DNA from: Dyadobacter soli
GTDB taxonomy: Bacteria > Bacteroidota > Bacteroidia > Cytophagales > Spirosomataceae
DNA length: 64,000 bases
Assembly (NCBI RefSeq): GCF_900101885.1
Contig: NZ_FNAN01000020.1
Location: 1-64,000 of the forward strand
Direction of reading: 5' to 3'
Each line of letters starts with the position of its first letter. Position 1 is the stretch's first letter. Under the pieces are notes generated by a model. That model was not told where the DNA came from and made no database searches. It saw only the letters and a program-made list of their open reading frames with translations. This document shows positions 25,524 to 33,670 of this stretch, piece by piece. Made by a program: the position numbers and the translations under genes.

Positions 25524-25904
25524 ATGATAAATGACTCAGACAAATACAAAAAGAGTTCTTACAGCCTTTTTTTTGAGAAGAAGGTCAAAGAAGCCAGATC
25601 CAGTAAAGGAAAAGGGAAGCTGATCCAAGTCAATCCGGAGAATGTATGGGAAAGTATCGAATCCGGATCGGAGCTCGATAGCATGGGGATTAACATACAA
25701 CCTATTTGATTTCTAAACGAGCGCATCTTTATCCGGACAGCATCAGGTGAAGAGCAAAGTATGCCGCTGGAGTGGCTTTCTAGGCTTTCGAATGCTACCC
25801 AGGCAGAGCGCGAGCGGTTCGAACTTTCCCCGTTTGGGATCCACTGGCCGGATCTGGACGAAGATTTGAGTTTTGAAGGGTTTTATACTTATTCGAAGAA
25901 TTAA
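25524..25904 (+). pseudogene. DUF2442-family protein with an in-frame stop
   Basis: A single frame runs from ATG 25524 to TAA 25902-25904, interrupted only by TGA at 25707-25709. The part after the stop (FLNERIFIRTASGEEQSM, PLEWLSRLSNATQAERERFE, GIHWPDLDEDLSFEGF) is a standard DUF2442 domain. The part before it (YSLFFEKKVKEARSSKGKGK, ENVWESIESGSELDSMGI) fits the N-terminal extension seen in some relatives. At the TGA position relatives usually have Trp, so one G-to-A change would explain the break. An internal ATG at 25761 could give only a truncated domain. DUF2442 proteins are often found beside DUF4160, as in toxin-antitoxin pairs; no partner is seen here. Confidence 0.7.
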
Positions 25905-25946
25905 AGCGACGTTGTTGGCACTTAAGCTTCGACCATTGTCATATTT

Positions 25947-26390
25947 ATGCTTAGATTTTTTAACGCGCTACTTACAACTTTACTGGCATCAACTGCCTTG
26001 TTCTCATGCATTAACCAATTTGGAATGGCTGGCCCTACTATCGGCGGGGAAAAGCGGAAAAATAAGGTGGCGCCGCCATATGCGTTTAGTAAGTCAATGT
26101 TTGACTATCGTAAGGAGCGGGGCTATTGGCCCAAATCAGAAATGGACTTTGGTGCCTATAACGGCCAGGTTATACGGAATTTATACCTGGAAGATTTCAA
26201 GGAATGGTACCTGGGGAAAAGCAATGAAGATAGCCTATATGTTCATTTCACACATGCCCCTGTAACTTCAAACGGCCATGTAGGGGGTATACCGATCCCA
26301 GTTAAAGACGTGGAAATTAAAACCTTGTATGTGTTTTCACAAGGTACGGTCAACACGGTACGCGAGAAGGGTGGAAAGAATAGTAAGTAG
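25947..26390 (+). CDS. Small lipoprotein, first gene of a duplicated pair (intact copy)
   Basis: This 147-residue protein has a lipoprotein signal (MLRFFNALLTTLLASTALFS, Cys21). The mature part includes YAFSKSMFDYRKERGYWPKS, EDFKEWYLGKSNEDSLYVHF and VKDVEIKTLYVFSQGTV. Family unknown. The C-terminal half is repeated at 29232-29477. In the duplicate the end is KDSKDQLK, where this copy stops earlier at KNSK because of a one-base change. It is followed 15 bases later by a truncated second lipoprotein gene. Confidence 0.75.
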   Translation: MLRFFNALLTTLLASTALFSCINQFGMAGPTIGGEKRKNKVAPPYAFSKSMFDYRKERGYWPKSEMDFGAYNGQVIRNLYLEDFKEWYLGKSNEDSLYVHFTHAPVTSNGHVGGIPIPVKDVEIKTLYVFSQGTVNTVREKGGKNSK

Positions 26391-26405
26391 CAATTAAAAT
26401 AGACG

Positions 26406-26507
26406 ATGAAACGGATTTTGTTCATTATTGCGCTAAGTGCGAGCCTAAGTGTCTGTGACTTGTTTGAAACCCCAGAATGGCACAACTGGCGGCTGGCGGC
26501 AAATTGA
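26406..26507 (+). pseudogene. Truncated second lipoprotein of the duplicated pair
   Basis: MKRILFIIALSASLSVCDLF, then ETPEWHNWRLAAN and stop: 33 codons. The first 26 follow the intact gene at 29481 (MKRILFIIALSMSLSGCDLF, ETPEWH), then the sequence diverges. The lipobox Gly before Cys is replaced by Val. The gene is broken after its N-terminus. Confidence 0.8.
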
Positions 26508-26600
26508 CGAAATAGTCTTAGAAAACCAGAGTGAACTAGATTTAACTGATAATCTGCCTTAAATAACCTCCGATCTTCGAGACCGGTTTGGATTTGCAAC

Positions 26601-28055
26601 TTATTGGGTCGATATTTTCTCTGCCATCTGCTTGGCCCGAACATTGTTTGTATCCAACTCATATGCACGGTTGTAGTAACGGCGGGCAAGCTCTGTTTTA
26701 CCCTGTAACAGGTAGGCCTCAGCCAGGTCGTCAAAAGCCTTTGAAGAAGAAGGGAAAGAATCCACGTTCAGCTGGTAGATCGCGAGAGCTTCTGCGGGGT
26801 GGCCCGACAGAAGCAGGCTGTAACCTAACTGGCTGAACTGATAGATAAATTCCTGTTCACCATACTCAGCCAGCCGCTCCTTTTTCAATGCTGCATATTT
26901 GACTTTGGCTGCGGCTAATCCCTTACCTTTCAAGTCTGCCGCGACCAGATCCTTCAGGTCGGGTTCGGGCAAATCGTAAGGCAATTCATACAGGATGCTG
27001 CGAAGTCGGTTCCGGACGAAGCCCAGTTTAGCTTCATTAGTGTTGGTTAATAGAATAATCAGGTTTTGATCGTCTATTGAGCGGGAAATTAATGTGTTGA
27101 AGCCAGCGTTTGCCCCGCCATGCTCGACAAAGGTGAGCGTATCATGGGTACGTGGATGTTCCCACTTGCGGACATTAAATCCATAGCCATAATTATTAAG
27201 GTAGGCAGTAAACATGCCGCGTTTCAGAGAGTCTGGCAATAATTGTTGGCCGTAGAGGGCGCGGTCCCATCGGTAGAGGTCGTCAATAGAGGAATAGATT
27301 CCTCCCGCACCCAGCGAGAGCGAATTGTCGAAATAGGCGGCCTGAATATAGCCGTCAAGCGGCGCCCAGCGATATCCCGTGGCTAAGCGCGAAATTACCT
27401 GCTCGTTGGGAACGTAACCCGTTTGTGCCATACCCAAGGGGCCAGTTATCTGTTCAGAGAGGAGTTGCGCATAGGATTTCCCGGTGACAGCTTCCAGAAT
27501 GGCTGCCAATACCGAGTAACCTGAGTTGGAATATCCAAATTTACTACCAGGTTCGAATTCCAGGGGCAGGTTTTGAAAAATGGCCAGCAACTCATCGGAG
27601 GTGAGGCGGCGGTGGGCGTACCGGGTGTCGAAGTCGGGAAGATTGGTGACATCTGAAATGCCAGATGTATGATTTAGGAGTTGATGGAGCGTTATCCGGC
27701 GGCCAATTGCAGCGGGATAGTTAGGCAAATAGTCCGCTATTGTCCCGTTGAGCCGCAATTTACCGCGGCTGACCTGCTGTAAGATCAGCATGGCGGTAAA
27801 CTGTTTGCTAACAGAGGCCAGCATAAATTTTGTGTCGAGAGAATTCTGCACCTGCCACGACAGGTTGGCCATCCCAAAGCTGTTGCGATAAATTACCTGG
27901 CCACTCTCAGCTACTAGTACCGTACCCGAAAATTGGCCCAAATTATGGAAGGCCCGCATGAGCTGATCGATACGGTCAGTTTTCGACTGTGCATGTGTTG
28001 GAAAAAAAACCAGGATAAGCAGTGCAAATGCTAATAAGACATTCCAGTACTTCAT
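26601..28055 (-). CDS. Exported serine hydrolase (class C beta-lactamase family) with TPR tail
   Basis: A signal peptide (MKYWNVLLAFALLILVFFPT, HAQ) precedes the hydrolase domain. The nucleophile Ser is in FMLASVSKQFTAM (SxxK), the Tyr in FGYSNSGYSVL (YxN) and the third motif in VEHGGANAGF (HxG). HQLLNHTSGI is also typical. Residues ~390-484 are helical, with two tetratricopeptide-like repeats (GEQEFIYQFSQLGYSLLLSG, AFDDLAEAYLLQGKTELA). Members act on D-Ala peptides or esters, and antibiotic resistance is not implied. It is exported, single-gene and intact. It interrupts the duplicated lipoprotein region. Confidence 0.92.
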   Translation of the reverse strand: MKYWNVLLAFALLILVFFPTHAQSKTDRIDQLMRAFHNLGQFSGTVLVAESGQVIYRNSFGMANLSWQVQNSLDTKFMLASVSKQFTAMLILQQVSRGKLRLNGTIADYLPNYPAAIGRRITLHQLLNHTSGISDVTNLPDFDTRYAHRRLTSDELLAIFQNLPLEFEPGSKFGYSNSGYSVLAAILEAVTGKSYAQLLSEQITGPLGMAQTGYVPNEQVISRLATGYRWAPLDGYIQAAYFDNSLSLGAGGIYSSIDDLYRWDRALYGQQLLPDSLKRGMFTAYLNNYGYGFNVRKWEHPRTHDTLTFVEHGGANAGFNTLISRSIDDQNLIILLTNTNEAKLGFVRNRLRSILYELPYDLPEPDLKDLVAADLKGKGLAAAKVKYAALKKERLAEYGEQEFIYQFSQLGYSLLLSGHPAEALAIYQLNVDSFPSSSKAFDDLAEAYLLQGKTELARRYYNRAYELDTNNVRAKQMAEKISTQ

Positions 28056-28351
28056 TGGTAGGTCGTTACGATGAAATCAGGTTAACCCTTTATTTTCACT
28101 AGATGCAATTCTAAAAGCAGATGTTGCATATTATCAAAAATTAAGAATCGGTTTCTTGGTGTCTTCAGTCGCGGTCTCATATAACCTTGAGAAAATGTGA
28201 CAGCATCCATTCAAATGCTGAAAACCAGTTGATAGGTGAACCACTAAGCACCCCCTATCAAATTTAGGTGTGGGGTTGTGGCGTCAACTTGTGGCATCCT
28301 GGGAACTTTCGAATAGTCCTTAAAAGCGGGACCAATTGCTCATATTTGAAG
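28056..28351. other. Intergenic stretch with repeat copy D
   Basis: This stretch contains the promoter region of the serine hydrolase and the fourth copy of the dispersed repeat (28174-28289). No gene was found. Confidence 0.5.
28174..28289 (+). repeat. Dispersed 116-bp intergenic repeat, copy D
   Basis: GTCTCATATAACCTTGAGAA begins the copy. ATGTGACAG follows, then the left arm AGTTGATAGGTGAACC (28227-28242) and the right arm GGTTGTGGCGTCAACT. The stem ends in AGTTGA/TCAACT, pairing A-T where copies A and C pair G-C. Confidence 0.6.
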
Positions 28352-28891
28352 CTATAACGCTATTTGTAACAAATCTTTACCCACGATAATCTTTCCAGAA
28401 TAGCTGGTGTGGACGGCTTTCGTCCACACCTCATCTGTCAGCGATTTATCGTCTGGCGGTACAAAATGTGTTAGAATCAATGTTTTCACCTTGGCGGCCG
28501 ACGCAATTTTGCCGACATCTTCGGCTAGGGTATGATGCGATAAAATACTGGCTTTTAACCGGACAGCATTCGGGCGTCTTTTCACCATCTCTTCGACGGC
28601 AGGGCCATTCATTACTTCATGGACCAGAAAATCAGCTCTGGAAGCAAATTTGGCCAGAGGGGGAAAATAGGCCGTATCCCCAGAAAACACAACCACCTTC
28701 TCGCCAAGACGGAACCGTAATGCATAACTTTCGTCAACCGGCGGGTGAACAGTCTGCAATGCGTTTACCTCAAAGTCAGATGTTGTCAATAGCGTTCCGG
28801 CTTTGTATTCGTGGGGGATGACTAATGGCCTGATATCGGGGCACGGGCGCATTACGCTTATCGGGCTGCTTTGCAATCGGACTATTGTCAT
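28352..28891 (-). pseudogene. Metallo-beta-lactamase-fold hydrolase, 5' end missing
   Basis: The C-terminal ~165 residues of an MBL-fold hydrolase of the arylsulfatase/RNase-Z-like type are present: LRFRLGEKVVVFSGDTAYFP (metal-binding Asp), DFLVHEVMNG, KASILSHHTLAEDVGKIA and VKTLILTHFVPP. The N-terminal third with the HxHxDH metal site is absent. Similarity begins near IPHEYKAGTLL (about 28820). The ATG at 28891 belongs to foreign sequence shared with the opposite-strand lipoprotein remnant. The protein cannot be catalytically active. Confidence 0.8.
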
Positions 28892-29220
28892 GTGACAACT
28901 TCCGGGAGGCTGATCCCATCATCACCCACCAAGTGAAAGTTGCAAACCTAAATAAAGATACTTTGATCGCAGTTTTTAATGAGAAGCTAGCAACCACAGT
29001 CAGAGTATCTTTCGTGGAAACGCTATCTGATACTGCATTCGTCAAAATTGCGTCTGATACAGCTTTTTCGAAGCATGGGGCTACATTTTTACTCCCAAGT
29101 GCAAATCCGCCTCTCATGAGTATATCAGGCCTCTCGGGTGAGTCGTTGTTTATAAAATATCAGCCATATAAAAAGTCAATTTCAGGCGATCTTGCGATCG
29201 AGATTACTTTTCAGAAATAA
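28864..29220 (+). pseudogene. Lipoprotein gene without start codon
   Basis: The frame reads GCFAIGLLSCDNFREADP, a lipobox (LLSC) with the end of a signal peptide, and continues for ~110 residues to TAA 29218-29220. Its end (SLFIKYQPYKKSISGDLAIE) resembles the end of the lipoprotein at 29481-29852 (KMYLKYIPINPLTEGKLLIR), so they may be distant relatives. Upstream the frame stays open only to 28834 and has no ATG, GTG or good ribosome-binding site. A TTG at 28885 would lose the signal peptide. The 5' end abuts the broken end of the MBL gene. Confidence 0.6.
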
Positions 29221-29231
29221 CCTTTTAAAAC

Positions 29232-29477
29232 GTCCGTGGCAGGGTTATACGTAATATATATCTGGCAGATTTCAGCGAGTGGTACCTGGGAGAAAGCAAT
29301 GAAGATAGCCTGTATGTTCATTTCACCCATGCCCCCGTAACTTCAAACGGCCGTGTAGGAGGTATACCGATCCCAGTTAAAGACGTGGAAATTAAAACCC
29401 TGTATGTGTTTTCACAAGGCACGGTCAGAACGGTAAGCGAGAAGGGTGGAAAGGATAGTAAGGATCAATTAAAATAG
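29232..29477 (+). pseudogene. 5'-truncated second copy of the 25.9-kb lipoprotein
   Basis: From VIRNIYLADFSEWYLGESNE through DSLYVHFTHAPVTSNGRVGG to the TAG at 29475-29477 this repeats residues ~70-147 of the gene at 25947-26390 with few changes. The N-terminal half with the signal peptide is missing. The DNA match continues through the spacer into the next gene: 26153-26487 corresponds to 29232-29562. Confidence 0.8.
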
Positions 29478-29562
29478 ACGATGAAACGGATTTTGTTCAT
29501 TATTGCGCTTAGTATGAGCCTAAGTGGTTGTGACTTGTTCGAAACGCCAGAATGGCACCATG
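29232..29562 (+). repeat. Segmental duplication of 26153-26487
   Basis: About 330 bp are shared, including the stop-to-start spacer (CAATTAAAATAGACG in both copies). Copy 1 keeps the first gene and has lost most of the second. Copy 2 has lost the start of the first gene and keeps the second. Confidence 0.85.
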
Positions 29563-29852
29563 TGGTTAAAGAGGTGAGCGAAGTGGACCACTTTGTCATT
29601 GACAATGGCGAACGAGGTGTTCTCGTCCGGTTTTTGATTGAAGGAGAGCTAAGTGATTCCGCGAAGATTCAATGGTCGGTGGATTCAACTTTCCGGGACT
29701 CGCTGAATAGTTATTATACCATCAAACTCCCCAAAGGGAAAGTGAATGTGATTTCTGGGCCTCATGATTATTATGGTACGAAGATGTATCTCAAATACAT
29801 ACCTATAAACCCGTTAACAGAGGGTAAGCTTTTGATCCGTACTAGGATCTGA
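29481..29852 (+). CDS. Small lipoprotein, second gene of the duplicated pair (intact copy)
   Basis: This 123-residue protein has the signal and lipobox MKRILFIIALSMSLSGC, with Cys17 lipidated. The mature part is beta-rich (HFVIDNGERGVLVRFLIEG, DSAKIQWSVDSTFRDSLNSY, YTIKLPKGKVNVISG). Family unknown. It begins four bases after the stop of the truncated first gene. In the ancestral pair the two were therefore almost certainly co-translated and exported together. Confidence 0.75.
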   Translation: MKRILFIIALSMSLSGCDLFETPEWHHVVKEVSEVDHFVIDNGERGVLVRFLIEGELSDSAKIQWSVDSTFRDSLNSYYTIKLPKGKVNVISGPHDYYGTKMYLKYIPINPLTEGKLLIRTRI

Positions 29853-30212
29853 CTTGTCGCAAATACTGCACGTTTTCTGACACATTTAGTCAGTTCGAGG
29901 TCCGTCTCAGAAAAGGGGGGAAGACTTCAACTATACCTGCCAAAATTTCCATTTGCTCTTTTTTGACAGTTCCTTAATCGTCTGATTTGTCAATGAGCGA
30001 GGTTTATTGGCGAACAACAAATATCTTGTCGTGACTACTTCCGTGCAACGTGTGGTAGAACATATCTGTAAATTAAGGTAAAAATCGGCACCTGAGGTCA
30101 ACCGGCATAGCATTGAGCTCACTGTCCTCGTTTTCGTGCCCGATCCAAAGTGTAGGCAGAAACTCAATGCAAGCCGCGTTAGCTCGGAGTCGTACTAACG
30201 GTCCATTAAAGG
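29853..30212. other. Gap after the degenerate export locus
   Basis: A 78-codon frame at 29931-30167 (-) lies 46 bases after the ABC transporter stop in the same direction. Its later part (CTEVVTTRYLLFANKPRSL, NQTIKELSKKSKWKFWQV) looks somewhat coding-like, but no family is recognised and it lacks a Gly-Gly leader. It could be the rest of a lost operon gene. Nothing else was found. Confidence 0.3.
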
Positions 30213-32741
30213 TTACCTGGGCTGCATGTTTTCCCAAAAACGACTGTAACTATTTTCGGATAGAAGCAAATCGTAATGTGTTCCTGACGCAACAACCGTA
30301 TTTTGTTCCAGAACATATATTTTGTCGCAAAGCTGCGGCAACGTATGCAGCCGATGTGATACGTAGACAATTGCCATACCGCACCGGAGCGTTTTTAGAA
30401 GGTCCATGACGGATATTTCGCTGCTCATATCCATGGCCGCCGTCGATTCGTCGAGCAGTAATAGTTGAGGTTTGGCAAATACCGCCCTCATTAACCCGAT
30501 CCACTGTTTCTGGCCGCCGGATACCTGTATCCCTCCGTTGCCGACAAGTGTGTGGATACCCTGGGGCAAGGATGAAAGAAATGGTTTAAAATGCACATTC
30601 TCAAAGAAGGAAGCGATATGCTCCTGGTCATCATGGTGTCCGAGAACGATATTGTCCAATACAGTTCCGTTGAAAAGATGGACGTCTTGCGGGACACTGG
30701 CAACGTTTCTACGCCATTGCGTTAAGGGGATCAGGGCAGCATCTTGCGTGTCGTTAACTTCGATCTTCCCCGAGGCAGGTGCGTAAAAACGTTCCAGTAT
30801 CTGAATCAAGGAGCTTTTCCCGGAACCGCTGGCGCCAACAATCCCGACGATTTCTCCTTTGGAAATGCTGATGTTTATGTTATGCAGCAGCATTTTCCGG
30901 CCAGCAAACCGGAAGGACACATTTTTCAGAGCGATCGTTTCGAGGTGCGACAAATCCGTGGTCGGTTCCGGGCGAGGAGTACCTTCCGGTTTGATATCCG
31001 CAAACTCGAACATGCGGTCTATCGCGATTCTGGCCTCGTTTACCGGGATAGCCAGTAGCGCCAGACCTGCCACTGATGGCAGCATGGTAGAGCAAATGCC
31101 GAGAATTGCGATGAGTTGACCTGCTTTTAATTCTCCCAGGAAAACGTCATAACTAATGTAGGCCAATACGGTCATCAGAATCAACACTCCTGCCATGGAA
31201 GCATAAGCACTTAGGCGAAGCCTTACCAGCCCGAGTTCGAAAATACTGACTTGATAGTTTCCGTATATCAGTTTATTCTGGTGCTCAAAAATAGACTTCC
31301 GGTCAAACGATTTGATGACGGCGATGCCTCGAAGCGTGCTGATGTAATTTCCTTCCGTAAGTGCGTAATTGGACATCACTTGTCGCTGTTTCTCTGAGAT
31401 GGACCTATGGAAACTATAAATCAGCAAAAAGTAGAAAGGGAGGCTTAGCAGAACCGTAACGGCCACCTGCCACGAATAAAAAAACAACGCCCCTCCCGAA
31501 ATTACAACGACCAGGGTATCTGCCAGCACCTGGCCCGCTAGTTGTCCGATGACCTGCTGAATTCGCGCCGTATCGTTCATTCTCGCGATAAGGTCTCCCT
31601 CATTTCGGTAATCGAAGAATAGTTTTGGCAACCCGAGTAATGTTCTCTGGAAATCCGCGATGATACGATTGTTAAATCCTTGCGATTGTTTTAGCAGAAT
31701 GTAGGAGCGCAGCGCTTCGAGGGCGACCCGTATTAACAGGATAAAGGTCACCAGGAACAGACCGGAAAAGAGCTTTTTATGATTTTTAGAGGGTATGATG
31801 TGGTCGATCAGGTTTTGGGAGAAAATAGCCATTGTCAAACCGGATAATACGATAACCAATCCCAGAACGGCGGCCGCGGCAAGTAGCCCGATATCCTCGT
31901 GAATCAAGTTTTTGAACCATTTTATCTTCTCCCGGTCCCGGTGGGCGCTCTTTACGAAACCTTCGTTCGGCGTCAGGACGAGGCATACCTGCGATTCCCA
32001 AATCGCTGAAATTTGCTCTTCCGACATGGCCAGCAAGCCCCTGGCCGGATCGCCGATCAGATATAGCGGGGCTTGTTTTTGATAGTCCGTGCGACTATTG
32101 TCCCTCACCGCGCCGTACCACACAATGTAGTGCAGGAAAGTCCCATCCGACAATACGTGTAAAATCGCCGGGTCGGAGATTTTTTTTAACTCCGAAAATT
32201 GAATTTTGCAGCCATTGGCAACGTTTGCGACCCATTTTAAAGTTGCAACCTTAATACTTAGTAATTGTTGGATCGTCAGGCAGCAAATGCATGAATTAAT
32301 TAGTGCGAAACAAGCCAATACAACAAACTCTTTTGAGAAGCCACCGGATATAAGGTACAAAAACAGGATACTTCCCGCTAGAAGCAGGTAAGTTCGCGAA
32401 AACAGGTTGAAAACAATATCGATGAACGCTTTCTCCGGCCGACTTACGGGGTCGTAGAAATGGAACAGATTTCCTTTGCTTTTAAATGACGGAAAAAAAA
32501 TCAGGACGATTGGAATTATAAAAATGGTGCTGATAATGAATTGCCGTAGCAAATGGAGCGCATCGTTATTGCCTTCTGATGAGAGGTAATTAAGGATCAT
32601 TCCAAAGCCATAAACATTGGTGATCGTCATCAGGATCAAAAAGCCATTGCCGAGTAACACGGCTGTGGACTTATTGGCATTCAGGCTGTTTGCGATTTTC
32701 ATTTTCAACAAAAACCGGATCAGACGGAAACTCTTTACCAT
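30213..32741 (-). CDS. ABC transporter with degenerate C39 domain and foreign membrane N-terminus
   Basis: The first ~165 residues are hydrophobic (AVLLGNGFLILMTITNVYGF, LLLAGSILFLYLISGGF) and resemble the beginning of an ABC-2-type permease. At about 170-270 follows the second half of a C39 domain: AILHVLSDGTFLHYIVWYG (His region) and LYLIGDPARGLLAMS (Asp region). The half with the catalytic Cys is absent, so it cannot cut leaders. Six membrane helices (about 285-565) and an ATPase domain follow, with GASGSGKSS (636-644), VSGGQKQWIGLMRAV and LLLLDESTAAMD. The ATPase looks functional. It is either a natural variant that only docks the leader or the product of a fusion between two genes. The neighbouring truncated ATPase gene favours the fusion. 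Confidence 0.8.
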   Translation of the reverse strand: MVKSFRLIRFLLKMKIANSLNANKSTAVLLGNGFLILMTITNVYGFGMILNYLSSEGNNDALHLLRQFIISTIFIIPIVLIFFPSFKSKGNLFHFYDPVSRPEKAFIDIVFNLFSRTYLLLAGSILFLYLISGGFSKEFVVLACFALINSCICCLTIQQLLSIKVATLKWVANVANGCKIQFSELKKISDPAILHVLSDGTFLHYIVWYGAVRDNSRTDYQKQAPLYLIGDPARGLLAMSEEQISAIWESQVCLVLTPNEGFVKSAHRDREKIKWFKNLIHEDIGLLAAAAVLGLVIVLSGLTMAIFSQNLIDHIIPSKNHKKLFSGLFLVTFILLIRVALEALRSYILLKQSQGFNNRIIADFQRTLLGLPKLFFDYRNEGDLIARMNDTARIQQVIGQLAGQVLADTLVVVISGGALFFYSWQVAVTVLLSLPFYFLLIYSFHRSISEKQRQVMSNYALTEGNYISTLRGIAVIKSFDRKSIFEHQNKLIYGNYQVSIFELGLVRLRLSAYASMAGVLILMTVLAYISYDVFLGELKAGQLIAILGICSTMLPSVAGLALLAIPVNEARIAIDRMFEFADIKPEGTPRPEPTTDLSHLETIALKNVSFRFAGRKMLLHNINISISKGEIVGIVGASGSGKSSLIQILERFYAPASGKIEVNDTQDAALIPLTQWRRNVASVPQDVHLFNGTVLDNIVLGHHDDQEHIASFFENVHFKPFLSSLPQGIHTLVGNGGIQVSGGQKQWIGLMRAVFAKPQLLLLDESTAAMDMSSEISVMDLLKTLRCGMAIVYVSHRLHTLPQLCDKIYVLEQNTVVASGTHYDLLLSENSYSRFWENMQPR

Positions 32742-33009
32742 AGCTAGGAGATGGTTTCGGTGGTGACTGATTTACTCCAATTTGCTGCTCATTCAGAGAG
32801 ATTTCCTTCCGGAGAGGCTGACCGTCGATGAGAATTCCGCCCTTGTCCGGTTTAATGATCCCGGCACATATGTTTATAATAGTGCTTTTACCGGCACCGT
32901 TCTTCTCTAAAAGGCAGCACACCTCTTTCGCAGGTACGATGAAACTCACCTCTTGCAGAACCTGGTTGTTGTTTTTGTAAGATTTTGAAATGCTTTTTAC
33001 TTCCAGCAT
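32671..33009 (-). pseudogene. ABC transporter ATPase, truncated after Walker A
   Basis: MLEVKSISKSYKNNNQVLQE and EKNGAGKSTIINICAGIIKP followed by DKGGILIDGQPLRKEISL give the first ~85 residues of an ABC-2-type ATPase, including Walker A (with Glu in place of the first Gly). After NEQQIGV the family sequence stops. The rest (NQSPPKPSPSYGKEFPSD) is out-of-frame sequence of the next gene, which overlaps by 71 bases. Signature motif and Walker B are missing. The gene is dead, and its end coincides with the start of the chimeric transporter. Confidence 0.8.
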
Positions 33010-33091
33010 ATGGTATCACACGCTTTAATTTAGAAACTTGGAAACAGGCAGTTTCGCGCCCCGGCGCCGGGATATGAAACTTACCGGGTTA

Positions 33092-33670
33092 TCAGCAGTT
33101 ATAGTACTGATAGATCCCGTAGCCTACGCATGCCACGCCGACATGGTTGCAGGAAACCGGGTTTTGTTTCGCATATCCAATCGCATGAACGTACTTGTTC
33201 GTCATGGGTGTCACTGAAAATTTTACCAGATCGGTTGAATTTTCAGTGACATTATCTAGCAGCGTTCCGATTTGCAAGCCCCGCGATTGGGCTAGAAGAT
33301 AGAAATACAACTGTTCAAATATGACATTGGTTTTGCCGGGTTTTACATGGCGAAATTTTTCCTTATTTCGATTAACCATTGAAAAAGCCGCTGATCCGAA
33401 AGTCTTGAAAAATTCAAGGTCATTCCCGCCAGTAATTCCGGCATTCACACTCACTATACTGTTGGTGTCGATATCTGCCAGAAAATCGTGTCCTGACTCA
33501 TCGGTATACAACTCGATTTCCGGATAAAGCTGTTTACATTTTAAGCAGCTTAAAGCCAGGCTCATAGCGTGTGTTCTTTCCGAGAGCCATCCACCGGTCG
33601 TTCGTTCATTGTTTTCGTGTTTATCATTATTTTTCGTGGGGAGCGACCAATAACTTTGGACAATCTTCAT
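33092..33670 (-). CDS. DUF6734-like protein with probable internal deletion
   Basis: This 192-residue protein has KIVQSYWSLP, GGWLSERTHAMSLALSCLKC and YPEIELYTDESGHDFLADI as its beginning, then VNAGITGGNDLEFFKTFGSA and FEQLYFYLLAQSRGLQIGTL as its second half. Both match DUF6734, glycosyltransferase-like proteins seen in Bacteroidota natural-product loci, but that family is usually about 300 residues long. The central part (normally with IHIDGDVF-like motifs) is missing between ADI and NSIVSV. The frame is kept, so a protein may be made, but the presumed active-site core is absent. It is the first gene of the degenerate export locus. Family assignment rests on motif memory. Confidence 0.5.
   Translation of the reverse strand: MKIVQSYWSLPTKNNDKHENNERTTGGWLSERTHAMSLALSCLKCKQLYPEIELYTDESGHDFLADIDTNSIVSVNAGITGGNDLEFFKTFGSAAFSMVNRNKEKFRHVKPGKTNVIFEQLYFYLLAQSRGLQIGTLLDNVTENSTDLVKFSVTPMTNKYVHAIGYAKQNPVSCNHVGVACVGYGIYQYYNC

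Noticed and set aside
15248-28289. Integron attC sites as explanation of the 116-bp repeats between orphan genes
   Set aside because: attC sites start RYYYAAC and end GTTRRRY. The repeats have GTTGA... at the left and ...TCAAC at the right, the opposite polarity. The intervening genes also lie on both strands and include an ordinary FtsX/PadR pair.
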